A stretch of DNA of 64,000 nucleotides. Source: Anadara kagoshimensis. Lineage: Eukaryota > Mollusca > Bivalvia > Arcoida > Arcidae. The DNA is taken from assembly GCA_021292105.1 (NCBI GenBank), contig CM037863.1, positions 8,582,085-8,646,084 on the forward strand. Reading direction: 5' to 3'. The notes beneath the pieces were generated by a model. It worked only from the letters and a program-made list of their open reading frames with translations, had not been told where the DNA came from and ran no database searches. Positions 12,702 through 24,796 of this stretch are shown here, piece by piece (position 1 is the first letter of the stretch; every line of letters starts with the position of its first letter). Made by a program: the position numbers and the translations under genes.

Positions 12702-12781
12702 ATCATTGTATGTCACGTACAAAATTTATCTCATGAAACAATTTTTAATTAATTGGCTTTGGCATAGCACCAAATGTATTA

Positions 12782-12787
12782 TTTATT
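12782..12787 (-). terminator. Candidate polyadenylation signal AATAAA
   Basis: On the minus strand this is the first AATAAA I see downstream of the stop codon at 13,050, about 265 bases into the presumed 3' untranslated region. Position and motif fit, but there is no independent proof of use. Confidence 0.4.
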
Positions 12788-13049
12788 AATAGTATGATAA
12801 TAATAATATTAGATAAAATAATAATAACTACAAAATAACAACTAATTACTGTTTATAGTAACGTCAATATCCCATCATATATGTTTCACACTAAAATTCT
12901 ACGCTGTTGCAGTTATAGTTATATCTCATTATTAGGTTTGTTGTAATATATTAGGATGTTCCTTCAAAAACGTAATCATATTAAAAAGTTAAAAACTGAA
13001 AAAGATATTATTGAATATTAACGGCTTAAATGTTTGTAATAAGTTGATG

Positions 13050-13294
13050 TCAGTTACAAATGTCATTTTCGGGTACGTAATGTATAGCATTGGCCGGTTT
13101 ATCTATGGCGTTTTCCAAATGTGACAATCCTGTACATTGCTTAGTGTCTGGAGTAGAGAAGAACGATTTACAACCATCTTCATCCTGCCTGCAACGTATG
13201 GTGCACGCAATAAGACTTCGAACCGTCTCACTCCACAGGATTATGGCGTTCGGTCGTACTGTATACCCATTGTCTGACTGTTTGTAAAACGTTC
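13050..13294 (-). CDS. Exon 6: PAN/apple-like module and stop
   Basis: After a TTGTTTTAG acceptor this exon encodes residues 194-274 and TGA. The stretch from L221 to L250 shows CTIRC, then DGCKSFFS, then KQCTGL, the usual spacing of the second half of a PAN/apple domain. The fifth cysteine is next to the last residue. Confidence 0.88.
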
Positions 13295-16200
13295 CTAAAA
13301 CAACAAGAACATTAGTAATAGAAGGAGATAAGAAATTGATTTGCAACTGAAACCAAATTAAGTACACGATAAAATAAATATAAATAGTGTTTGGTTCACT
13401 CTATATAATGGTATCATCAAGTAGTACATTTAATCAATTTACATTCAATATATAATAGACGTTGACGATTTAGCTACTTAATTCTATACCATCTGAATCA
13501 GGTTTACCAGAATAATACGGCACACACTTGCCAAAAACTAATTTTTAAGCGTGCCAACCACTGTTAAAATCATAATCAAGGACAAAGTGATTAAACTTTG
13601 AAAACTGGCTAATTATGGAAAACACGTGACATCATACAGGCACGTTGTGTCGGGTGCTGCCAAAAAACTAAACTACCCTGTTCACGATAGCTACACCCGT
13701 CACGTATATGTATAAAAGAATTATATCTGCCCTTGTATGATAGAAACTATGCCAACTGACATTGAATCAACAAAACATAGTGATATAACCGGATAGATAT
13801 TTGAAGTCTTATACAGCTAAAATGGTGAAATATATGCATTTGGTGCTAACAACCACTTACTTGGTATAAAGTTTTGACAAAAAACACAATAAATATACCA
13901 GTCCATGTTCAAACACAAATCGGCAAAAAAGTGAAAATTTTGAAACTAGAAATTAAGTCAAAGATATGAAACTGCCTAGAATTTTATAAATGTTGATCAT
14001 AATATGTCTATTTTCATGTTTTGTGTGGTTCTTTTATAATTAACACTTTGCTTATCCTTGTCGTTGCGTTTGATTATACCGCGTTTTCCATGTTTCAAAT
14101 TTTCTTTTTCTATTGTCATATTTTTGTATATGAAATTATAATGTTTTTTAACAAAAAGACCTTTATTATCTAGCCCTTCCTTGAAAATGCATATTGTTAT
14201 ACCTTGTCTGTTGGAAGTATCACAGCTCTTCATGTCGTCATTGTTCTGGCCATTTTTTAATAAGTTCTTTTATTTCTGCAGCTGATATATTCTGACTGTT
14301 AACAGTTAAGTTGCAACCTTCATGTAAATAGAAACGATAGAATTTCAGTTAAGACCAATCAAAGTTCTATGACAAATCTCGATTTTTAGACAGGTAGTCT
14401 AATTGCAGACTATATTTATGGTTTCAATCAAGAATCTTACACAAATGGTTAGATAGTCTATTACAGAGTATATACATGTATACGGTTCAATTGATTTGGG
14501 AATCTCAACTCTAGTATAATCGGAAGATATCCATTTAGAGATTGCCAATTTAGGAGTTATATATAATTATATATAATATTATTTTTTATTTGGAAAAGTC
14601 ATGTAGTTAGTGAGTCCGGCTGTCCTTACCACGGCTCCATCGCGGCGCCTGGCACTTCCATTATTACACATAAAATTAACTTGTTACTTACCCACATGGT
14701 AATGTGCTAATATACGAAACGAGTCTGCCTCTATAAATAGATGCTCATCTCCTTAAGATAAAACAGAGAAGAAAATATCCAAAAATTAAAATCAACGTTT
14801 TACATCATTTATTTATAAAACTCTTTTTAAACAATTGACACAAATTAATATGACCTGTAAGTTAAACATTTGTTGAGATTTTATTAATATGACCTGTAAG
14901 TTTAACATTATTCGAGATTTTATTAATATGACTTGTAAGTTTAACATTCTTCGAGATTTTATTAACATGACCTATAAGTTAAACGTTCTTCGAGATTTTT
15001 TTATTTAAAATGGTAAATATGTTTTGCTGAGATAACCTCACATGCATACTCTCACCCGGGCTATAGAAAGTTTTTATTCTTATTTTCATTTGATTAATAA
15101 ACAGCTTTGAACAGCCTGTTTTGTTCCCTGGATATCGATTTTGTAAACATTTTATAAGTAAATCATTTACATTATATTAGATACTAATGACTCGTTATTC
15201 ATATTTAAAACAGAGCTGCGATTTCTAGTAAAGTCACTCGATATATTGCTCGGGGAAGAAAATTTTAACTATATCAATCATAAAATTCATTGAATTTAGA
15301 TTCTATTTGTGTGGTTTCGCATAAAAATTGGATTCAATGTTTTCGTAATTTATTAATTTTTAAAAATCATAATAATAAATAAACATACTAACTATGTCCA
15401 AATCAAATACTGAAGCCAAGTAAAAACTTTGATAAATCAGACAGACATCAGTTTTCAGAAAATACTGAATTTAAAATTATGATAAGTTTTATAATTGCCC
15501 GAAATACTGCACATAAATTAAAGACTCCAAAAACGCATCTCTAATCTGCGTCGACGAATTTTATTTAGTTTCAAAGACTTTCAAGAAGATGTGACAGATT
15601 GAAAGTTGCAGTGATTTGGTAATACAATAAGCATGCTTATATTACCAACAACGATCTTAGAATCTTGTGGTGGAAATGATAAATTCAAAATAAGGAAATC
15701 TTAAATATGATTTTTAACCGACATATTCTGTGAGAAAACATTAGCATGTAAAACAAAATGTATGATAATTATAACCATATGTCGACAAAATATTGCTTAA
15801 CAATGTGAAGTGAGACAATAGGAATTTTGTGCAATTGCAATATTACTAAACCTGTCTTTTTTATATGTATTTTCTACCACCCAATTTTAAAATGCAGTAC
15901 CTGGTATATTTCCAAAGACTGGTTGGTCCGTCTTAGTGACGTAATACTTGGGATAACCCGTTGTTAAGGCTTTAGGATAATACACAGCAAAATAGAAATT
16001 CTGTCTTAATTCGTCCTTTTTAGTTCCTTTTAATATTATATCTTCATGCTCTCTGAATTAATAAATGACATTTCATATTTGAAATATATATAAACATATT
16101 ATAACACAACAAAAAGAATCACACTAATCCATGTTTAACATACCTAGCAATTTAAAACTATTTAATTATTTATGTTTAGTAACTGCAAATCGTATGTAAA

Positions 16201-19032
16201 ATGATTGAATTACCACCAATTTCTAATATTGCTTATTTATAAAGTTTGTGTTGCAACTGTAACGGATAAAGTCGCACAAAGTTTTTTTAAATAGAGATTT
16301 AAATATATATATATATTCTATCTTAAATATTTAAATATATATAAATATATACATATGAGCCCGTCCAAGTAGAAACGTCCCTTATATGCATTGTGACGTA
16401 AGCGGAGAAAATGACGTCGAAAGTTTGGGAGACAAAAGTGTGTTTCACTGCGCAAAATGACTCAACTAATGAAAAAAAATAACTTCAGTAGGCTAACACG
16501 AAAAGGTATATTTTGATCCAAATTAGCAGAAAACACCTAATTGTAAATCACATAATGATAATAATATTTTAATAAGGTAATATAAAATGGAATAAAATTA
16601 AAACGTGTCAAATTCGACAGTAAATCAAAGCACAATTGTCGCAGGTGAAGAAATATTAAACTATACACGTTCTTTCGAGTGTTGTTATTTGCGATTGATA
16701 TGTCTCTGAGTAGATTTTTAGTTTGATTTACGAATGGAATGGGTTCTTCGGCTATTATAAAAAGATTCGTTGTTTGAATATTGTGTTTTGAGGGTCAAAT
16801 GTAAACAACATGACGTCACAAGCTACCGTACAATGTAGCATTTTCATATATTTGAGAATAACAAACATTATGACAATGGCGTTGGTGGCGCAATGGATAG
16901 CGTTCTAGATTTACGTTTTTGAAAAAATGTCTGTTGCTAGTTCAAATCACCACGGGTTCATTTTTTTACATTTTGATAAATTTATTTATTTATCCAATTT
17001 CTTTTGTCTTTTTTTTTGTCGGATAATTTAAATTTGACGATCTTTTCGATTTTCTTATTTTAATTCTAGACTGGCTATTATTTTTATTACTCGTATTATT
17101 ATTCGCCCAATTTTTAAGAATTTGAAGTAATCATTTTGGTAATTTCAATTTTTTTTATTTTTTTAATGCGTGATGACATCAATTTTTATACGATTTGAAT
17201 GCACATTTATTTCTTACAATTGCTAAGTACTGTGATAAATATTATTGTTGGTTGGTAAATACAGAAAAAATTGGAGCTAGCTCAAATTTCTTGTGACACA
17301 TACACATGTACACCACTCCCGTGCTACTTTTGAAATTTTCATGAAATAATGTGAATCTATTGGCTAGTACCATATTGGGTCCTTTGGATTTGGGAATATG
17401 CTTTGCTTTAAAAATGCATTTTTATAATGAATCTATACGAAATTCCATCGTGCGCCTTATTTAACTTTGCAGTTGCTCCAACACTTAGTATTTGAACTGT
17501 CAATATTAAGATTGGATTGTGTAGTGATCAGTTGGTACATGGCAAAAATAAAATTAAGGAATACAACTTTAGTACATAATTAACTTGCATTCCACGCATG
17601 TCGATTCTTTTAATTTTGAAATTTCCAATGCCGACATCCTACCTTCTTCATCACTGCATTAAGTACATATAACCGAGTTGGCCGAAGTTAGCAATAAAGT
17701 CGGCTTTACGAGAATCGATTGTCAACTTGTGAGGAAAATGAAAAAAAAAGTTTTATTTGATTCATTTTCCGTTGTAAACTGTAATGTTCACATCATTTTA
17801 ACAAACTTCTACAAAATAGATACGTCAAAATGTATTTATCAGCTATTGATCTTTTTTCGTGAAAAAATATATAAAACTCAACCTAGCAAATAATTTCTTT
17901 TTGATGGCAAGAGAACATGTTTACTAAACAAGTTTTCAAGCTTTTTAAATTATCTACTTTAACTTATTATCTAAATTTTGACAATTTTTTTTTAAACCAG
18001 ACCGATAAGTAGCTTTTTACATGTATGTATACTCAAAATTGTCCGATTGCTATTTCAGCGTTGTGAAGCACACAATTAAACAGCTTTGCATAGAACACGG
18101 TTGTAAAATGCATAATAATGAACACACCAAAGACAAAAGGACACCCACATACCATAACCTCATATATATGTATAGACGTGCCGATTTGTAAATTTTAAAA
18201 ACCATAGTTTTCATCTTTTTACGATAAGTGATAAAGTATTGATTAACATCACGGTCCATTTAGAATTCACGGGGGACATGTGTAATCAAAATAATATTAC
18301 CAGTGGCTTGACCTAATAGGATGAGTGTGTTTTCAGAGAAAAGAACATAAAAATACAGATTTGTAGAAAAGACAAATTTAAAGGAATATTACAAATGAAA
18401 TAAATACATGTAATGCATGTAGCTATTCAGATTTGAACCCTTGTCTTACAGATTAACTATGCTTATAGTATAACATCAACTATATGTAACACATGCATGG
18501 CAAGTTTTAATGACCATCGAAACTTGATTTGAAAACAAATAGCAAAAGCGGGAAATATCCCTCATTTTAACATATAATAGAATGAAGATGGAGTTGCACA
18601 AAGACATGCAAATGAAATATACATTTGTCTGAGCAAAAATCTAAAACTTCAAATATACTCGTAATACTATTACTTTTTCAAATTATAACTATAAGAATAT
18701 TTAGAAATGTGTGTTAAACAAACCAAATCGGCCCATTTAGGATAAAATCTCATCAAACCTACGATAAATTTTTAAAATGATAAAATATAAGGTATGAATT
18801 CAGTCCAATACAGGCACAGCATATGAAATCATGATCTTGGATTGGAGTCCTGTAAAAAAAAAACCGTTTGTCAAGTTTTTGATAAATTGATCAACATGCA
18901 GAAATTTCAAACTTGCCATCTTGAATTGGGACCAAATTATACACTATTTGTTTTCGATTGATACATATTTAACAATTGTTATACCGAATCTCCAAAACTC
19001 AATATTCAAGCAGTTTTCAGCTTGTGTCGACT

Positions 19033-19075
<43 letters not shown>

Positions 19076-22000
19076 TCTGTATCCAGAAAACTGTTTTTCG
19101 CAAATTTTAAATAAAACACACGATTAGTCTCCGTGTGTAGTTAATAGTATTTCACTTATAACAAGACAGTCAGTTCTGTAAAGGGTGGTGGTGGTGGTGT
19201 TGGTGGAATAAGCCGTCGTGAATCTTCAGTAACAATAACAAAATCTTGTTCGAACTAGGATCTGCCTCAGTGGGATTCAATCAAGAGCGCAGGAGACAAA
19301 AAACGCCACAATCCGAAAGTCGGTATCAAGACAACCGGTCCCTAGACTCTCGGCTCTCATTCTTTGTTTTCCAATCATTTTTCAATATCGTTCCGTTTGC
19401 GGGGGTCGTGGATTCGAACCCCGGCAGGCTCTGACAAGGTTTGATAATAGGCAGTGACTGTTTCGCCAAGCACACGGCCTTTTAAAATGAAAGTCACAAG
19501 GTTCTTCATAAGAGACTAGAAAATTCGATGCCCTATTTCACGGAAGACCCTCCCTGCACATTTCCCTGAGCGCACTGCAAAGAAAACATTCTGCCATTTT
19601 GCATAAAGCTGGTGACTTCTCGATATAAGTATAAATGTTCTTGACTGAGACGTAAAACCGCATTCAATCAATCAATTTATCAATGTCGTCATCTTATTTT
19701 TTTCGTACTGTTATCTGGTAATACTAAGTTTTCACTTCCAAAGTTTTTTTTACATTCATAGAATGAATGTGCAGGAAAAAGTCGCTCAACTCGAGGCAAA
19801 ATAGTTTGTTACCTTGCAGTCTCTTTGACAAAAATTCTGATGTTTTTGCTTGAACAATAGACGCTTATTGACATAAATCATGGATTATATTAGAAACGTT
19901 ACAAAAGACGTAGCAATGAATGACCCAGTACCCGTTTGCAATTTTTATAAATCACTTTATTATCACAAAACGCTGAAATTAGGCACATTGTTCAAACGTG
20001 ACGTTATCATGACGTTAAGGCGGCAAAAATGTAAAATGGCAACAAACACTCCTTTTTATTGACCAAAATACATATATTTTACGCTTGTAAAGTAGGGAAT
20101 GCCATATATCATTAGAAAGGTCATGAAATGTTCTATTCAAATCTAACAAAATCTGAAAATGTCAAAATTTGGCCATAAGGGACGTTTCTACTTGGACGGG
20201 CTCATATAATTTGTGAATAAATACCAGTACCAATTTTACAGCCATGACAAATAGTTTAAACTACTCTCAGTTTTGATTATTGATTTTGTTTTATTTTGGC
20301 AAAACATTCTATTTGTGTGTATCTGTTCAGTATAAAGAATGAGTCATGAATAGCTAATTAAAATTAACTGCTGTGCATTCATTCAATATGTTATCCCTGA
20401 CACTTATCCATAATACCGAATGCATACACTCAAATAGAATGTCATTACTATATTTGACATAAAAATATTGTTAACATAACAGAAATGTAAAACATTTAGC
20501 TACCGTAATTTAACATTTTATCCAAGATGCCGACAACGATATGGTATTGATGGAATATCTTTCTTCAAACGTCTGAACTTGGAATGTAGATTAATTAAAC
20601 AATGCATGACGTAAATTAGGATTTAGGATGCCATCCGATAGTTAAGCTTTAAATTAGCAGAGGTCATGACCAATGCCGTATCCATGAATTGTTAGTTATT
20701 AACAAAACTAAAAAAGGAGGTGAATTTAATACGTAAAAATATTTATATACTTACGTTATGTTTACGTGTATTGTTGGCCGTATACCATGTGAAACGTAAA
20801 ACAGGTTCGACAGAAACCAATCTTGAATAGCATTGCTGCTAAAAGGTTCCGAATATGATAGGTAAAACACACCTAATGTTTGTTGAAGGAAGTAGACATA
20901 AATCTGCAAAAAATAATCTGTTGAATATACTAGTATACACCTTGATGTGTTAAATAGAAATATAAGCTATTATTGACAGGAAATAACCCACATGTATAGA
21001 CATGCCCGAAATGTAAGAACTTACCATTTACACTATAGTTAGCTTAAATATGTTTTATAATAATTAAAATGCTCTCTTTTTATATAATTAGAATTAACAT
21101 ATTATTAATAGAATAGGTGTAGAATTAATACATGACCTTTCCTGAGCAACAGACCTCACTTATTTGATAGAAATTGCAAATTTACGTGTTTAACTAATTG
21201 GTTTCAGTTTGCTATGAATTGTCATCCCATTCACACATCATACCTTTACTTAATAACTGTACTCAATCTAGTACTGATATAAGACCACCAATCTGGAAAC
21301 AGAATTTAAATGAGATTGCATTAGTGATACCGAAATCACCAAACTATCAACTTCAATTAATCAAATTCCTTAAACAAATTTGTCGAATTGTGCAATAAAG
21401 TAAAATAGTAATGACTTACTTAGTAATAATTCGTATATAAAAATCGCGTCCGTAGTGCTTAACTATAACCTTTGTAATATATTAGCATTTTGTAACACCG
21501 AATACTTACGCGTACTTGACAACTGTTTGTAAAAGGCTTATCTATCAACCCACTTCTATATATGAATGTGTCATTAATGGTGTATCCATGGGCATTCCAA
21601 AGATCCAAAAATGAGACACCTGTACCATTATGTACTCGTAATAACTCTGAAACAAATACACGTGTATAAAAATAAAAAATAAAATATGTTTCAATGTACT
21701 ATAAATATGGAGAATTACAAATAAGATAGTCCAGATAAAGGAATATATGTAACTAGGAAAAACTTTTAATATTATGACTAAATAATACAAACTTAGTAAG
21801 AAGATTTCGCTAACATTGATATAATTTTTAAGTTTTCTCAGAATATAACAGCTAAATTAGACGCTAAACACAAAAGTATAAAGAGACATGCAAAATTATT
21901 CTAGCAGAACATGACACAAAAATATCCACCAAGTCTATTAATTATAGTTAAATGTAGATAAACTTTTTAGGGTCGTAGTAGTCTCTGTGCTGAAATCGTT

Positions 22001-22608
22001 CCGACCATTTAAGGTATTTTAAATAGTAATAACAATTAAAAGCTCTTCCCAAAATACGGAAAAGGGCAAAAAAGTTAGCACCCAATTTTATATGTCGTCA
22101 CCAGAAGGCCTGGGTCCGAAATCTCTGGAAGAGTTTAAATCCTCTGATTATTTAAATTTGGGAATAAAAGAAATAATTTAATATCATGTTTAAAATATTT
22201 TGACAGAAACATAAAAAATTATGGCGGTAATACCACTTTAAATTTTACAATTGACACATGAGTAAGATTGTATTGGACAGGTAAGATAGTCCAAATAAAG
22301 GAATATATGTAACTAGGAAAAAATCTTATAACATTATGACTTAGTAAGAAAATGTCAACACTAATAAACATGCACAAAAATATATGACAAATTTGTTTAG
22401 TAACTGGTTTCTTGAATAAAACAATTGAAGTAAATAATACCTAAACATCTCGAAAAATACAACCCAAAAACAAAGTACAAACTTTGAAACTAGCACATGA
22501 AGTTAAACATAATGCAAAATACTTACCCACAAGAGCTCCATTTACAACATTCACATTGCTTCCGAATATAACTGAAAGTGACAAAAATATAGAAACAACG
22601 CTTAACAT
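13050..22608 (-). CDS. Secreted PAN/apple-domain-like protein, six exons, complete
   Basis: Joining exons 22,608-22,527, 21,646-21,510, 20,903-20,755, 16,052-15,901, 14,751-14,692 and 13,294-13,050 gives 825 bases with no internal stop: 274 residues. All introns are GT-AG, and phases (1, 0, 2, 1, 1) match at each junction. Residues 1 to about 25 form a signal peptide with a hydrophobic core at 3-15. Residues 28-193 form an N-terminal domain of about 165 residues, including GVSFLDLWN (37-45), IYVYFLQQ (74-81) and DWF (101-103), with sequons at N34, N52 and N121. Residues 215-274 carry five cysteines (C224, C228, C235, C247, C273) in the CxxxC...CKSF pattern of PAN/apple modules. The protein should be secreted. 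PAN modules bind protein or carbohydrate ligands; the ligand here is unknown. I recall uncharacterised bivalve proteins with a similar N-terminal domain but could not search. The third intron is enlarged by a transposon. Confidence 0.85.
13875..13975 (-). mobile_element. Very diverged R1 fragment in intron 5
   Basis: Keeps the order ATATACCAGTCCATGTTC then GTGAAAATTTTGAAACT of the R1 3' end, with many changes. The rest of the 1.4-kb intron 5 (13,295-14,691) holds nothing I recognise. Confidence 0.5.
14692..14751 (-). CDS. Exon 5: short linker exon
   Basis: Only 60 bases between a TTATCTTAAG acceptor and GTAAGT donor, phase 1 on both sides. It encodes FIEADSFRILAHYHV and closes the N-terminal domain. 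It is the least certain exon by length, but both flanking phases require it. Confidence 0.75.
14845..15005. repeat. ~40-bp tandem repeat in intron 4
   Basis: Four units of TTAATATGACCTGTAAGTTT plus CATTCTTCGAGATTT with small changes between units. The array lies just 5' of exon 5 in transcript sense. Confidence 0.9.
15370..15445 (-). mobile_element. Diverged R1 fragment in intron 4
   Basis: Carries AAACATACTAACTATGTCC and AAGTAAAAACTTTGATAA, recognisable as the family 3' terminus. Confidence 0.55.
15901..16052 (-). CDS. Exon 4: distal N-terminal domain
   Basis: Acceptor TTAATTCAG, donor GTACTG (weaker than the others). It encodes residues 123-173, lysine- and tyrosine-rich, with NFYFAVYYPK. 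The element at 16,356-20,204 sits about 300 bases upstream in the preceding intron. Confidence 0.8.
16881..16958 (+). pseudogene. tRNA-like sequence inside the intron 3 element
   Basis: Box-A-like TGGCGCAATGGATAGCG and box-B-like AGTTCAAATCACC about 35 bases apart, resembling tRNA-Arg. The anticodon region is not credible and the T stem pairs poorly, so this is a SINE head or pseudogene. Confidence 0.5.
19032..19076. repeat. (TTTA)n microsatellite
   Basis: About 11 tetranucleotide units. Confidence 0.95.
19350..19676 (+). mobile_element. tRNA-derived SINE (family S1), plus orientation
   Basis: The head carries a clear box B, GATTCGAACCCCGGCAGG (19,411-19,428). The body has CAGTGACTGTTTCGCCAAGC, and the tail has CTCGATATAAGTATAAATG, TTCTTGACTGAGACGTAAAA and a short ATCAATCA repeat. 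Body and tail match the minus-strand copies at 34,088-34,530 and 60,869-61,157. It is nested in the intron 3 transposon. Confidence 0.8.
20755..20903 (-). CDS. Exon 3: core of N-terminal domain
   Basis: Acceptor TTTTTTGCAG and donor GTAAGT. It encodes residues 74-122, an alternating hydrophobic stretch IYVYFLQQTLGVFYLSY followed by DWF, which looks like beta-strand sequence. It ends in phase 2 inside the NIT sequon. Confidence 0.85.
21510..21646 (-). CDS. Exon 2: first part of N-terminal domain
   Basis: Follows a TTTGTTTCAG acceptor and ends CGC before GTAAGT (phase 0). It encodes residues 28-73 with the segment SFLDLWNAHGY, the RSGLIDKPF segment and a lone cysteine C70. Confidence 0.85.
21720..21815. 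repeat. Direct repeat in intron 1, copy 1
   Basis: GATAGTCCAGATAAAGGAAT and the following 50 bases recur at 22,281-22,355 in the same orientation with few changes, a local duplication within intron 1. Confidence 0.85.
22281..22355. repeat. Direct repeat in intron 1, copy 2
   Basis: Partner of 21,720-21,815; both share ATATATGTAACTAGGAAAAA. Confidence 0.85.
22527..22608 (-). CDS. Exon 1: start codon and signal peptide
   Basis: ATG at 22,608 opens MLSVVSIFLSLSVIF, a short n-region followed by a hydrophobic core, then a polar stretch ending ALV. Cleavage is likely somewhere between residues 17 and 27. The exon ends in phase 1 before GTAAGT. This ATG is chosen because it alone gives a signal peptide and it lies about 65 bases downstream of a TATA box. 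Confidence 0.85.
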
Positions 22609-22639
22609 TCTGATTTAAATGAATCATAGAACTGAACAA

Positions 22640-22700
22640 ACAAATATTCCTAACTATCTGAATTCACTCAGTATATACTTGTTATCAATCATTGGCTGTG
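22640..22700 (-). promoter_or_regulatory. Core promoter with TATA and CCAAT boxes
   Basis: Reading the minus strand, AGCCAATGA (CCAAT at 22,695-22,691) is followed by AAGTATATACTG (TATA at 22,678-22,671). Transcription would start about 30 bases on, near 22,645, leaving a 5' leader of about 40 bases before the ATG at 22,608. Motifs, order and spacing are those of a focused animal promoter. A perfect CRE (TGACGTCA) lies at 22,958-22,965, about 310 bases upstream, inside the end of a transposon. Confidence 0.6.
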
Positions 22701-22896
22701 ATTCCCTCGTATATAACATTTAAAGCGCATTTTAAAACTTAATATGCTATAGTAGTATTGCAAAACACGAATTTTCATTGGTAGTTTCACTATTGTTATA
22801 TTAATTATGCATTATTATGTAAATGACAATAAGATCACATTTAAATATATATAACATCTAATTTAATATCTATCGAACTATATTATTCAGCATTTA

Positions 22897-23400
22897 TTAT
22901 ACACCCTTCTGATAAATCGCGAAATCTGGCGGGAGTGCTATGATTAAAAGTAGAATGTGACGTCATTCAGTGAGTTTTCATATGTTGAATTATGAAAAGA
23001 AAATACTAGCATTTCGTATTTTTCCTCAATATAATATTGTTTTATAATTAAATATTAAATTTTAATTTTAATTACAAATCTCTAGTATTCTATTTCATGA
23101 CTTCTTGAAAAATAATTTGAAATTAATATATTTTTTCAATAAAAATTTACAAAACTCATTTTAATTGTTACATAATAATAACTGTTACATGATATATTTG
23201 ATATTGTGATACCAAGTCATGGGCAGTTAATCGGAACTTATTAGGGCACTGATTCTTATTACCTGATTTACAGGAGAGAAAATGCTTTGGTTCAACCGAA
23301 GGAAAATTTGCTTATGCATGAATGAATCCAGATGTGTCGGAAGTAGGCAAAGTTTTTCGTTAATCTCAGAAGATTCTCAGTCGGTAGAATTATTTAAAAA

Positions 23401-23456
<56 letters not shown>

Positions 23457-24784
23457 ATAAACATTGCATTTGAAGTATTCTGTAACTCGGTGAATAATTA
23501 TATAAACGAACAAATTATCTATCCTAAAATTTATAACGATTCATGGGATAATTATTTATCCGACATTTTGAAACTTAACATATTTGTGGTACAGTTTAAA
23601 GATGATAAATAATATTAAATATCACATAATAAGTATTAAAAGTTATTTATTTATTTATTTATTTTCATTTTTATACTTTTTGATTTTTTGACAAATAAGT
23701 ATAATATAGCCAAAGCAGTGATACGACACTACATGAGAATAAATCAGATATTTATCAGTGTGTATTATAATCAGGTGTTGCCTTGTTTGTCTGTTCATCT
23801 CGTAATCAGATAATCTAGAGAGGTAAGCGTACTTGCATTTCTTTTTAATTGCAAATTGGATAAATGACACAAATTAAAAGTCCTATTTTTTTGAGTCAAC
23901 ATAGGTAAGGATGTCATCATGTTTACTTACAATCAGTTGTTTTATAAATTGGACCGAAGTTTTAACCATACAACTAAAATTTCAAAGTTTTTTTTTAATA
24001 TTTTTATTAATAATTTTGAAAATAAATTTTCAGAACCTTTAACATTTTTAGCAATGCCGGGTCTTTCTTTAATTAAAGTTTAATTCGTTGAACAATGATT
24101 TTTAAATACAACTTTAAGATGTCGCTAATTTGTAATCAAAGAGAAGTTTAAGTTTTCGAATTATTTTGACTATCAATTATTATCTGAATATAATTTGTAT
24201 CAATATTTTGTAAATAAGTTTTATGAAAATTTCGATTTTATAAAACAAATAAAAATAAATAATAAAAAAGTGGAAGGTGAACGTTTGTAGTAATTTGATA
24301 AAAAAATATAAATATTTCCAGTTGGATAAAAATATGAATTTCAAATGTCCTTGAGGGTAATAAATGGTCCAAGATATTAGTTAATATACATACATGTATT
24401 TTATATTTTTCAAATTTGAACATTTACAAATTGCAATTTTCTAGTAAAAATAAACCTTGTCATTTTGCTGAAGAAATAACAACAAATTCTACACAACCTT
24501 TACTACAAATCCTTTACAACGTTAAGTGTCTTTTCAGATGATCATCTATGTGTTTCAAATTTGTTTAATTAGCCAATTCATAATTTGTAATTTTTTAAAG
24601 TAATATTCACTTTGTCGGTTTATCATCTCACATGTAGCTTACATATGACACCAAAAAGATGCTCGAGCTGTCGAACTGAGTGAATATACTATACATGCTG
24701 ATGGGATCGATAGATAGCCTTCCCGGAGTGACGTCATATCAAGAGCGATAACCAGTTTCCGGCTATTTCTGGAAGGGTGTATAA
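22897..24784. mobile_element. 1.9-kb element with TTATACACCCTTC ends
   Basis: Left end TTATACACCCTTCTGATAAA and right end, in reverse complement TTATACACCCTTCCAGAAAT, share 13 perfect bases followed by looser similarity. A perfect TGACGTCA lies about 50-60 bases inside each end (22,958-22,965 and 24,729-24,736). No transposase frame is visible. Its left end is only about 250 bases upstream of the secreted-protein gene's inferred transcription start. Confidence 0.55.
23396..23454. repeat. Poly-A plus (GA)n microsatellite
   Basis: About 13 A residues followed by about 23 GA dinucleotides. Confidence 0.97.
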
Positions 24785-24796
24785 CAGCTATAATTA

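Larger units (their letters stand above)
16356..20204. mobile_element. 3.85-kb TIR transposon in intron 3, non-autonomous
   Basis: The ends are perfect 30-bp inverted repeats starting TGAGCCCGTCCAAGTAGAAA, each flanked by TA (16,354-16,355 and 20,205-20,206), as expected of a TA-targeting (Tc1/mariner/pogo-type) element; the superfamily is inferred from the target site only. No frame longer than about 71 codons and no transposase motif is visible, so it would have to be moved in trans. It contains a tRNA-like sequence, a SINE and a (TTTA)n tract. Perfect TIRs amid decayed neighbours suggest a recent insertion. Without it, intron 3 would be about 850 bases, like the gene's other introns. Confidence 0.85.
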
